A stretch of 20,628 nucleotides of DNA, from the NCBI GenBank assembly GCA_002438625.1, contig DJPS01000040.1, forward strand, positions 7,594 to 28,221, given 5' to 3'. Every line of letters starts with the position of its first letter. Positions within the stretch are counted from its first letter, which is position 1. The notes below the pieces were generated by a model. The model was not told the origin of the DNA, searched no databases, and saw only the letters and a list, made by a program, of their open reading frames with translations. The position numbers and the translations under genes were made by a program. Source of the DNA: Christensenella sp. UBA6406. GTDB taxonomy: Bacteria; Bacillota; Clostridia; Christensenellales; UBA1242. Of the stretch, positions 13,233 through 19,830 are shown in pieces.

Positions 13233-13799
13233 TTATATAGCATTTTCAACGCCAACGCTTAATTTTATTAAACTATTTGGCAATTCTTTCATATTTTTAT
13301 TTGCAAATTCTTCGCTTATATAACCTTGATTTACGCAAAACTCTAACGCATCTTCCCTAAACCTTGCCACCTTTAAGGCATCTTTATCTTGCAAATTTTT
13401 ATATGCAGTTGTTAAAAATTTGTTTATAACTTTATAATCAGTTGTTTTAGAGTTCGCAAGTTTGCTTTGCACATATTCAAACAATCGCATATAATTTGTG
13501 TTTTGCTTGTTGCCATAATTTAAGGCACCATTCATAAAATATGCATCTGTAACCTTGCTTTCAACCATTTCCCTTGTCTTTCTTATAAGCAAACTTGAAT
13601 CTTCAACACTCCTTGCGTTCATTGTGAAAAACTCAACATCTTTTTTAGGTTCAAAAACAGCATCTTCGCTTAAACTCCTAACAAATGTAACTCTATCAGG
13701 ATAAAGCCCCTTTCCGCAAGTGTATTTAATCGGCTTATAAAAATTGTTGATTAAATACATCAATTCTTCCCATCTGTTTTCATTAACTTTGTAGTTCAT
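13233..13799 (-). CDS. Hypothetical protein, 188 residues
   Basis: I do not recognise the family. The ATG at 13799 has a perfect AGGAGG about 10 nt upstream, and composition is normal for the region, so it is a real gene. The product is soluble, mostly helical and mixed in charge, with no signal peptide or membrane helix. An N-terminal part (EELMYLINNFYKPIKYTCGKG) is followed by an ERxx-poor central region (about 60-120) and a C-terminal helical part (about 120-188), where FCVNQGYISEEFANKNM resembles a segment of the 108-residue protein encoded nearby. No clear promoter was seen in the 159 nt upstream, so it may be transcribed with the HicB-like gene. Confidence 0.75.
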   Translation of the reverse strand: MNYKVNENRWEELMYLINNFYKPIKYTCGKGLYPDRVTFVRSLSEDAVFEPKKDVEFFTMNARSVEDSSLLIRKTREMVESKVTDAYFMNGALNYGNKQNTNYMRLFEYVQSKLANSKTTDYKVINKFLTTAYKNLQDKDALKVARFREDALEFCVNQGYISEEFANKNMKELPNSLIKLSVGVENAI

Positions 13800-13958
13800 A
13801 ATTTTTTTGCCTCCTAAATTGAGTTTATTTAATTATTCCCTATTTTTTTGTTTTTGTAACCTTCCACTACTTTTACGATTTTAACAATCGCCAAAAACAA
13901 CAATTTGAATTATTTATTCTATCTTTTTTTAATTTACAAAATCAATTAATTAAATAGA

Positions 13959-14249
13959 TTAAAATAAAATTGTAAATTCTTCCCCGTCATCTTGCTCAAT
14001 TTCGCATTCAACTAAAAGCAAAATCTCGTTTTTATAACGCTCTTTCATTTCCATAAAATCTGTTGCCTTTGCCAAATTTGCCCCAAAACTCTTAACGCAT
14101 TGCAAATAAACCTTTAACTGACCTCTTGCCTCTTTAAGCGTTTCTTCAATGGTGTCCCCTTCGCAAACAATGTTCACATCTGGCAACACCATAACAAATG
14201 GCTCGTCTTCATTCTCTTTATAAACCACCGCAGGATAAATATATAGCAT
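13959..14249 (-). CDS. HicB-like (UPF0150 family) protein without a HicA partner
   Basis: The 96-residue product shows the HicB/UPF0150 pattern: YPAVVYKENEDEPFVMVLPDV (about 5-25), then the CEGDTIEETLKEARGQLKVYL signature (about 29-49), a strand-strand-helix fold shared with HicB antitoxins. HicB normally pairs with the small RNase HicA encoded next to it and often has a C-terminal DNA-binding domain. Here neither a HicA frame nor a DNA-binding tail is visible; the tail (about 60-96) is acidic. The ATG at 14249 follows AAGGAG at good spacing. It is either an orphan antitoxin-like protein or a member that binds something else. Function is unknown. Confidence 0.8.
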   Translation of the reverse strand: MLYIYPAVVYKENEDEPFVMVLPDVNIVCEGDTIEETLKEARGQLKVYLQCVKSFGANLAKATDFMEMKERYKNEILLLVECEIEQDDGEEFTILF

Positions 14250-14607
14250 TCAATATAACTCCTTATAATTTAACCTAGTATTTCAACTTTCTACTGCTTA
14301 AATTTTATCATATTTTACAATTTATTACAAACAAATTTGCCACATTTTTAAAATATTTTTACTTAAATTTTTAAGCACCCCAAAAACAAAACACTTTAAC
14401 AAAATTATTTTATGCAAATGATTAACAATTTATTTCAAACAAAACGAAAAGGAAACATAATTCAATTAAAATAATTTAATTAAACTTTGCCTCCTTTTTG
14501 TCTTTTAACATTTTCTATTTTTTACATATCAATTTTTAAAATTGAAATCAAAAAATAACATTATAGCATAAAATTGCTTATAACATTATCCCTTTAAAAA
14601 TTTTAAA
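14250..14607. other. 358-nt gap with a hairpin and a possible minus-strand promoter
   Basis: There is no coding frame with support. On the minus strand an extended -10, TGC-TATAAT (14568-14560), lacks a good -35 box. A long AT-rich hairpin lies at 14447-14498. Nearer hicB (14250-14400) the sequence is very AT-rich, with only a weak possible promoter. The two signals together could define a short RNA, or merely the terminator of the upstream gene and a leader for the HicB-like gene. Confidence 0.4.
14447..14498 (-). terminator. Long AT-rich hairpin, likely terminator
   Basis: AAAAGGA (14447-14453) pairs with TCCTTTT (14492-14498), and inside it TTTAATTAAA pairs with TTTAATTGAA. It is followed by T-rich sequence on both strands. 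It lies about 110 nt past the stop of the 108-residue gene. Confidence 0.5.
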
Positions 14608-14934
14608 CTATGCTTGTCTTTCAACTTCTTTATTTTTGCAAATATATTTGCCAAATTCGTTTACAGCAGTCTTTTCACTTATGCAACCTAAGTCAACCAA
14701 TTTAACAACTTCACTCTTTAAAACAGATTCTGTTACATTGCCTTGTTGAACACTTAATTTGCCCAAAAGTTCTCTTGCCTTTTCGCTTGTTAAATTGTTG
14801 TTGAAAACAATCTTTATATCGTTGCAAGCATTAATGTAAACCAAACTGTTTTGTGCATTTACTGCCTTTAATTCGTAACCATTTAAAATTAAGTTCTTAG
14901 TGTAATTTACTGACTTTTCATCAAGCATTTTCAT
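14608..14934 (-). CDS. Hypothetical protein, 108 residues
   Basis: I do not recognise the family. The ATG at 14934 is chosen over an upstream start at 14967 because AAGGAG lies 10 nt before it; a second ATG follows two codons later. The product is small, soluble and mixed alpha/beta: LILNGYELKAVNAQNSLVYINACNDIKIVFNN reads as strands (about 16-47), and then helices SEKARELLGKLS and SEVVKLVDLGCISEKTAVNEFGKYI (about 50-100). The last part resembles the C-terminus of the 188-residue protein. A promoter at 15020-15048 gives a leader of about 80 nt. Function is unknown. Confidence 0.7.
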   Translation of the reverse strand: MKMLDEKSVNYTKNLILNGYELKAVNAQNSLVYINACNDIKIVFNNNLTSEKARELLGKLSVQQGNVTESVLKSEVVKLVDLGCISEKTAVNEFGKYICKNKEVERQA

Positions 14935-15019
14935 AACTTCGTTTCTCCTTAAATCTAAAAGTAGCAAAATTTATAAAACTTAAAACTGCTAACTTTCGCT
15001 TTTTTCTTAACTTACTTAT

Positions 15020-15048
15020 ATGATACCATAAAAATTGCAGTTTGTAAA
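15020..15048 (-). promoter_or_regulatory. Promoter of the 108-residue gene
   Basis: On the minus strand TTTACA (15048-15043), a 17-nt spacer and TATCAT (15025-15020). One mismatch from consensus in each box. Confidence 0.6.
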
Positions 15049-15129
15049 TACCTATTTAAAAATTTTTTGAAAATTTCTTATTTTCCCACATTTCTACCGC
15101 ATATTTTTGCTTTTCATTTCCACAAAATA

Positions 15130-15163
15130 AATGCCTTAAATTAATTAAAATCAAAAAGGCATT
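15130..15163 (-). terminator. Probable terminator downstream of the Cys-rich gene
   Basis: AATGCCTT (15130-15137) and AAGGCATT (15156-15163) form an 8-bp stem with an 18-nt loop, followed on the minus strand by TATTTT. It is about 110 nt after the stop. On the plus strand it is followed by a T6 run at 15169-15174, so it could act in either direction. Confidence 0.5.
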
Positions 15164-15270
15164 AATGATTTTTTATTAATTGAATATGAATAAAAATTTA
15201 TCACTAATGCACAATTATTCATTTTTGCAAATTTAAACTTTAAAAGAATAGCATAGTTTAAACATTAAAT

Positions 15271-15615
15271 TTAATCTTGCCATAGTTCAGGATAACCACA
15301 GTCGCAATCATAACCCACATTGTCATAATCAAATTGATTACCATAATATTTAAACTTATTATTGCAACCACATTGCCCCTTGCTTTCTTTCCTAAATTTA
15401 ATTTGCCCGTAAAAATCAATGCTGTTCCATTCGTTTCTATCTTCGCATTTTCTTCTTTCACAAGGTCGTTCGCACGGTTGCCAACAAGGTCGCTCGCAAG
15501 GCTTCCAACAAGGATTATGGCATTTTTCCCATTTGTTTTCGCCACAACCGCCCCACTCTTTTTCTCTTTTTTGATTGCATTTGCCAAACCAAAAAAATCC
15601 GCAATTCATTTTCAT
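15271..15615 (-). CDS. Cysteine-rich repeat protein, 114 residues
   Basis: The ATG at 15615 has AGGAG (15624-15628) 8 nt upstream. The protein contains 14 Cys. From 32 to 52 a Cys occurs at every fourth residue, in the form PCWKPCER, PCWQPCER, PCER, followed by RRKC (57). The remainder is rich in Trp, Asn, Gly, Tyr and Asp, with CGC and CDC pairs near the C-terminus. There is no signal peptide. Such a composition suits a metal-binding or disulphide cross-linked structural protein; spore coat is one possibility given yqfCD, but nothing proves it. Another frame across the same bases (15258-15587) is open but has no ribosome binding site. Confidence 0.7.
   Translation of the reverse strand: MKMNCGFFWFGKCNQKREKEWGGCGENKWEKCHNPCWKPCERPCWQPCERPCERRKCEDRNEWNSIDFYGQIKFRKESKGQCGCNNKFKYYGNQFDYDNVGYDCDCGYPELWQD
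15461..15513 (-). repeat. 24-bp coding tandem repeat in the Cys-rich gene
   Basis: Two full units (15490-15513 and 15466-15489) and the start of a third (15461-15465). Each full unit encodes PCWxPCER. They differ at only a few bases, indicating recent expansion by slippage or unequal exchange. Confidence 0.85.
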
Positions 15616-16039
15616 ATGTTTTTCTCCTTATAGTTTTTTCACAACCAAAAACCACAATTTAAAAGGCATTTAAATATAAGTAATTTAATTAAACAAAACG
15701 CCCTTATAAAGTGATTTTATGGTTATGTAAAAAAGCATTTATATTTAATTAATAAAACTTTAAAAGCAATTTAAATAAAATGATAAAAAATTAAAATGAA
15801 TTATAAAATTAAATTAATTTTTAAGCAATTAAAGCAACATAAAGAAAATTTAAAACAATTTGAAACAAAAGCGTTTAAAAAGTTCTTTCACTTATTCTAT
15901 GCAATCACTCCGCCATTTGACACACAAAAAAGCATAAAATTAAACTAATTAAAACCCAATTAAAAACCACCCCCAAAAAAACGCAAAAAAGTTACCCAAA
16001 AATTAGATAACTTTTAATCACTGCAATTTGATTCAAAAA
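15616..16039. other. 424-nt gap between clpX and the Cys-rich gene
   Basis: Very AT-rich. It holds the ribosome binding site of the Cys-rich gene and the clpX terminator (15985-16015). A 50-codon plus-strand frame (15796-15948) has no ribosome binding site and is not called. No convincing sigma-A promoter for the Cys-rich gene is visible, which would fit use of another sigma factor. Confidence 0.5.
15985..16015 (-). terminator. Terminator after clpX
   Basis: AAAAGTTA (16015-16008, minus strand) pairs with TAACTTTT (15994-15987), and a T run continues past the stem. A further T7 run follows after GCG. It lies 25 nt after the clpX stop. Confidence 0.7.
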
Positions 16040-17404
16040 TTAATTTGCAGAAACATTGCCCGCATTAGCAGATTGACTTTGCTCCGCATTCTCCGCTTTT
16101 GCCTTTTTAGCCTTGCCATTTTCCTTTTCTCCTGCTAAATCTTCTGCATCTGCACCATCTTCGCTTTCTTCAACCGCTTTTCTTTCTATCTCTGGCTTGC
16201 CACCTTCAACGCATTCCTTAGTTACAATAACTTTGGCAATAGTTTTATCGCTAGGGATTTCAAACATAATCGGATTCATAATTTCTTCCAAAATTGTCCT
16301 TAGCCCTCTCGCCCCAGTGTCCAACTTAATCGCCTTTTTCGCAATAGCGTGCAATGCATCATCCGTAAACTCCAAAACAACATCATCCATATCAAACATT
16401 TTCTTATATTGCTTTGTAATTGCATTTTTAGGATTAACCAAAATTGACACAAGTGCATCTTCCCCTAGTCCATTAAGCCCAACATTAACAGGCAAACGAC
16501 CAACAAACTCAGGTATCAAACCCGCATTTATCAAATCCTCAGGTTGCAAATCCTTTATAAACTCGTTTGTCATTTTGTCTTGCTTAGACTTAATTGTGGC
16601 ATTAAACCCAAGAGCATTGTTGTTCACCCTGCTCTCCACAATCTTATCAAGCCCAACAAACGCACCACCGCAAATAAATAAAATATTCGTTGTGTTAAGT
16701 TGAATCAATTCTTGTTGTGGATGCTTTCTCCCCCCTTGTGGCGGAACACCCGCAACCGTGCCTTCCAAAATTTTCAAAAGTGCTTGTTGCACGCCTTCAC
16801 CAGAAACATCACGAGAAATTGAAACATTTTGTGCCTTTTTGCAAATCTTATCTATTTCATCAATGTAAATTATGCCCTTTTCCGCCTTCTTTACATCAAA
16901 ATCGCACGCTTGCAATAACTTAGACAAAATGCTCTCCACATCATCACCAACATATCCCGCCTCCGTCAAAGTTGTCGCATCCGCACTTGCAAATGGCACT
17001 TTTAAAATTTTCGCAAGCGTTTTTGCAAGCAATGTCTTTCCGCTTCCTGTCGGTCCAATCATTAAAACATTGCTCTTTTCAAGTTCTATCTCGTTATCAT
17101 TATGCACTTTCATATTATAATTGATTCGCTTATAATGATTATAAACGGCAACAGACAAAATCTTCTTCGCCTCATCTTGCCCAATTATATATTCATCCAA
17201 ATGCTTCTTTATTTCAACGGGAGATGGCAACTCTATCTCGCTTTGCTTGCTCTCTTTTGCCTTTGCTTCTTGAGCCAAAATGTCGTTACATATCTTTATG
17301 CAATCATCACAAATGAATGCTTCGCCATTTGAACTTATAACCATTTTCTTTACATCCGCTTGTGATTTACCGCAAAAACTGCATTTCATATTATTGGTAT
17401 CCAT
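16040..17404 (-). CDS. clpX: ATP-dependent Clp protease ATP-binding subunit ClpX
   Basis: ClpX is the hexameric AAA+ unfoldase that feeds substrates to ClpP. Here it has 454 residues. The N-terminal zinc-binding domain has Cys8, Cys11, Cys32 and Cys35. Walker A GPTGSGKT is at 117-124, the pore loop GYVG at 150-153, Walker B IIYIDEID at 178-185 and the RKH substrate loop at 226-228. The ClpP-docking loop reads LGF (265-267) instead of the commoner IGF. After the normal end of the fold, about 50 extra residues are rich in Glu, Ala, Lys and Asn (about 400-454). The ATG at 17404 follows AAAGGTGAG. It lies 83 nt after clpP, in the common tig-clpP-clpX order. Confidence 0.98.
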   Translation of the reverse strand: MDTNNMKCSFCGKSQADVKKMVISSNGEAFICDDCIKICNDILAQEAKAKESKQSEIELPSPVEIKKHLDEYIIGQDEAKKILSVAVYNHYKRINYNMKVHNDNEIELEKSNVLMIGPTGSGKTLLAKTLAKILKVPFASADATTLTEAGYVGDDVESILSKLLQACDFDVKKAEKGIIYIDEIDKICKKAQNVSISRDVSGEGVQQALLKILEGTVAGVPPQGGRKHPQQELIQLNTTNILFICGGAFVGLDKIVESRVNNNALGFNATIKSKQDKMTNEFIKDLQPEDLINAGLIPEFVGRLPVNVGLNGLGEDALVSILVNPKNAITKQYKKMFDMDDVVLEFTDDALHAIAKKAIKLDTGARGLRTILEEIMNPIMFEIPSDKTIAKVIVTKECVEGGKPEIERKAVEESEDGADAEDLAGEKENGKAKKAKAENAEQSQSANAGNVSAN

Positions 17405-17487
17405 TAATTGCTCACCTTTCCTTTCTTCTTTATTTTTACTTTAAGACAAAATCTACACTAAAATAACGAAAAATTAATTTATTTTTA

Positions 17488-18069
17488 TTATGCCCTTTTT
17501 TCAAATATTTTATCTACCAAACCATATTGAACCGCTTGTTTTGCTGTTAGCCAGTTATCTCGCTCTGTATCTTGTGCAATCACTTCAATCGGTTGCCCAC
17601 TGTTATCACTTAAAATTTGATTAATTTTATCTCTTGTTTGCAAAATATGTTCGGCAGCAATTCTAATCTCTGTCGCTTGCCCTTGTGCCCCACCTAGCGG
17701 TTGATGAATCATAACTTCACTATTCGGCAACACAAATCTCTTGCCCTTTGTTCCGCTACTTAAAAGCACTGCACCCATAGATGCCGCAATTCCCACACAA
17801 ATTGTGCTTACATCACATTTAATGTATCTCATAGTGTCCAAAATTGCTAGTCCCGCAGAAACACTGCCACCAGGACTGTTGATGTATAAGCAAATGTCTT
17901 TATCTGGGTTCTTTGCCTCCAAATAAATTAACTGAGCAACAACAATGTTTGCCGTATCATCCGTAATTTCGCCAGTTATAAACACAATTCTATCTTCAAG
18001 TAATCTAGAATAAATATCATAACTTCTTTCTCCGCCTGACACTTGGTCAACAACCATAGGAATAAGCAT
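17488..18069 (-). CDS. clpP: ATP-dependent Clp protease proteolytic subunit ClpP
   Basis: ClpP (193 residues, normal) is the serine peptidase barrel of ClpXP. The catalytic triad is Ser97 (in GIAASMGA), His122 (in MIHQPLGG) and Asp171 (in DTERDNW). The N-terminal MLIPMVVDQVSGGERSYDIYSRLLEDRIVF is the classical axial-loop region and start of the mature chain, with little or no propeptide. The ATG at 18069 has AAGGAG upstream. Only an AT-rich 224-nt gap with no strong promoter separates it from tig, so read-through from the tig promoter is likely. All residues needed for activity are present. Confidence 0.98.
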   Translation of the reverse strand: MLIPMVVDQVSGGERSYDIYSRLLEDRIVFITGEITDDTANIVVAQLIYLEAKNPDKDICLYINSPGGSVSAGLAILDTMRYIKCDVSTICVGIAASMGAVLLSSGTKGKRFVLPNSEVMIHQPLGGAQGQATEIRIAAEHILQTRDKINQILSDNSGQPIEVIAQDTERDNWLTAKQAVQYGLVDKIFEKRA

Positions 18070-18293
18070 TTCTTTTTCTTTCTCCTTTCTCTATCTTCGT
18101 AAAATCTTCTTTCCTTTAACTTAAATTGATAAATGAATAAATTTAATTAAAATCAAAATGCAAATTAATAAATATTTAAATTAAATAAATTCAATTTTAT
18201 CTTACCTCATTTAAAATCCATTAAATCAATTTAACCAAATTAAAGTTGCATAATTAATTATACTTTTAAAAATGAAAATTAAAATTAAAATTT

Positions 18294-19574
18294 TTAGGCA
18301 ATTTTGTTGTTTTCTCTTAAAAATACAATTAATTTGTCCATAATTATCTCATTTTCAAGGTAAACCATTTGTTCCTTAGGGAAGTTTTCCTTAATCTCTT
18401 CAAGTGTTTTGCCAAATCTTTCGCATAACTCTTGTAATTTCTCATCCTTATCAGCATCTGTAACTTTGATATCTTCTTTCTTTATAATTTCTTCAATTAC
18501 AAGTCTAACCTTAACATTTTGCTTAGCAAACTCTCTTTGTTCTTCCCTAAGGTCCTCAACTTTCTTGCCAACTTTTAAAGCATATTGTTCAAGCGTGAAA
18601 CCTTGATACATTAGCCTGTTATTGATGTCATCCATCATATAATCTAACTCACGCTCTACCAAACAGTTAGGAATTTCAACTTCTGCACCTTCAACAATCT
18701 TCTCAATTAATGCATTGTTCTCTTCTGCCTCTGCGTGTTCCTTTGCGTGCTCTTCATCGTGCTTAGCAATGTCGTCCTTTAACTCTTGCAATGTGTCAAA
18801 CTCGCTAACATTGCTTGCCCATTCATCATTAATTTCTGGCAACTCTTTCTTTTCAATCTTGTTAATCTTGCAAACAAAAACAGCCTTTTTGCCCTTTAAA
18901 TCTTCGCTACCATAATTTTCTGGGAATGTAACTTCAACATTCTTCTCTTCGCCAACTTTAACACCAATAAGTTGGTCCTCAAATGTGTCTACAAATGTAT
19001 GAGAACCTATAACAAGTTCATAGTTTTCGCTCTTTCCGCCCTCAAACTCAACGCCATCCACACTGCCAACAAAATCTAAATGCACTATGTCGCCATTTTC
19101 TACGGCACGGTCAGTTATCTCAATTCTTCTTGCGTTTCTCTCTGCCATTTCTTCAATATGATGCATTATGTGCTCTTCGCTAACTTTTGCTTCAACTTTC
19201 TTAACTTCTAGTCCAGTGTAAGCCCCAAGTTTAACCTCTGGCTCTACCTCAACTGTTAAAGTGATATCAAAGTTTTCTTCATCATATTTGTTGATAACCA
19301 AACTAGGTTGGTCAATTACTGCAAGATTTTCCTTTGTTACTATCTCTACATAATGCTTTTTGAAAACTTCATCCATTGCATCATCAAAGAAAACCATACT
19401 GCCATATGCATTCTCTATTGCCTTTCTAGGTGCTTTACCCTTTCTAAATCCTTGAACTTCGTATTTACCCTTAGTCCTTTCATATGCTGAATCAATTTCA
19501 CTTGCCCATTCTTCCTTTGTAAGTGTTAAATTGATTGATACTTTATTTTTATCTTTACTAATTTTGTATTCCAT
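18294..19574 (-). CDS. tig: Trigger factor (ribosome-associated chaperone)
   Basis: Trigger factor (426 residues, normal) binds nascent chains at the ribosome exit. The ribosome-docking signature GFRKGKAPR is at 42-50. The peptidyl-prolyl isomerase domain of FKBP type covers about 150-245 (NGDIVHLDFVGSVDGVEFEG onward), followed by the helical chaperone domain, which is rich in Glu and Lys. The ATG at 19574 has GGGAG about 9 nt upstream. A fully consensus promoter sits at 19610-19638. With clpP and clpX downstream, the cluster links folding of new proteins to their removal. No clear CIRCE or CtsR operator was found upstream. Confidence 0.97.
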   Translation of the reverse strand: MEYKISKDKNKVSINLTLTKEEWASEIDSAYERTKGKYEVQGFRKGKAPRKAIENAYGSMVFFDDAMDEVFKKHYVEIVTKENLAVIDQPSLVINKYDEENFDITLTVEVEPEVKLGAYTGLEVKKVEAKVSEEHIMHHIEEMAERNARRIEITDRAVENGDIVHLDFVGSVDGVEFEGGKSENYELVIGSHTFVDTFEDQLIGVKVGEEKNVEVTFPENYGSEDLKGKKAVFVCKINKIEKKELPEINDEWASNVSEFDTLQELKDDIAKHDEEHAKEHAEAEENNALIEKIVEGAEVEIPNCLVERELDYMMDDINNRLMYQGFTLEQYALKVGKKVEDLREEQREFAKQNVKVRLVIEEIIKKEDIKVTDADKDEKLQELCERFGKTLEEIKENFPKEQMVYLENEIIMDKLIVFLRENNKIA

Positions 19575-19609
19575 TTTACATAACTCCCTTGTTTTTCAAA
19601 CATTATTTA

Positions 19610-19638
19610 ATTATACCATATTTTATCACTCTTGTCAA
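19610..19638 (-). promoter_or_regulatory. Consensus sigma-A promoter of tig(-clpP-clpX)
   Basis: On the minus strand TTGACA (19638-19633), a 17-nt spacer and TATAAT (19615-19610), both perfect. It gives a leader of about 30 nt to the tig start. No CIRCE (TTAGCACTC inverted) or CtsR heptads are visible around it. Confidence 0.88.
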
Positions 19639-19830
19639 ACATTTTTGCAATATTCTTTAACCAAATTACACACGCATAAAAGCCCCGTTTTCCGCCCATT
19701 TTCGCTAGCAAAATCACAAACCTAAGCGTGATTATAACCAGCACATTAAAAGCCCAAGTTTGCCCAAATTTTGCCCCGTTTTAAATAGAATATTTTTATA
19801 AATTAAAACGGATTAAATTTAATTTAAATT

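Noticed and set aside
13959..14249. Complete HicAB toxin-antitoxin pair
   Set aside because: No HicA-like frame (small, basic, with the catalytic His in a GSHxxx motif) is present on either side.
15258..15587. 109-codon hydrophobic frame overlapping the Cys-rich gene in another frame
   Set aside because: No ribosome binding site at its start, and the competing frame has AGGAG at 8 nt and a repeat with protein-level regularity.
15796..15948. 50-codon plus-strand frame beginning MNYKIKLIFKQ
   Set aside because: No ribosome binding site or promoter, and composition typical of AT-rich non-coding sequence.
16113..16703. 196-codon plus-strand frame antisense to clpX
   Set aside because: Shadow of the clpX coding strand, Ser/Pro-rich with no start signals; clpX is certain.
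19575..19660. CIRCE or CtsR operator upstream of tig
   Set aside because: TTTGACA resembles half of a CtsR heptad, but it is the -35 box and no second heptad lies at the required distance.
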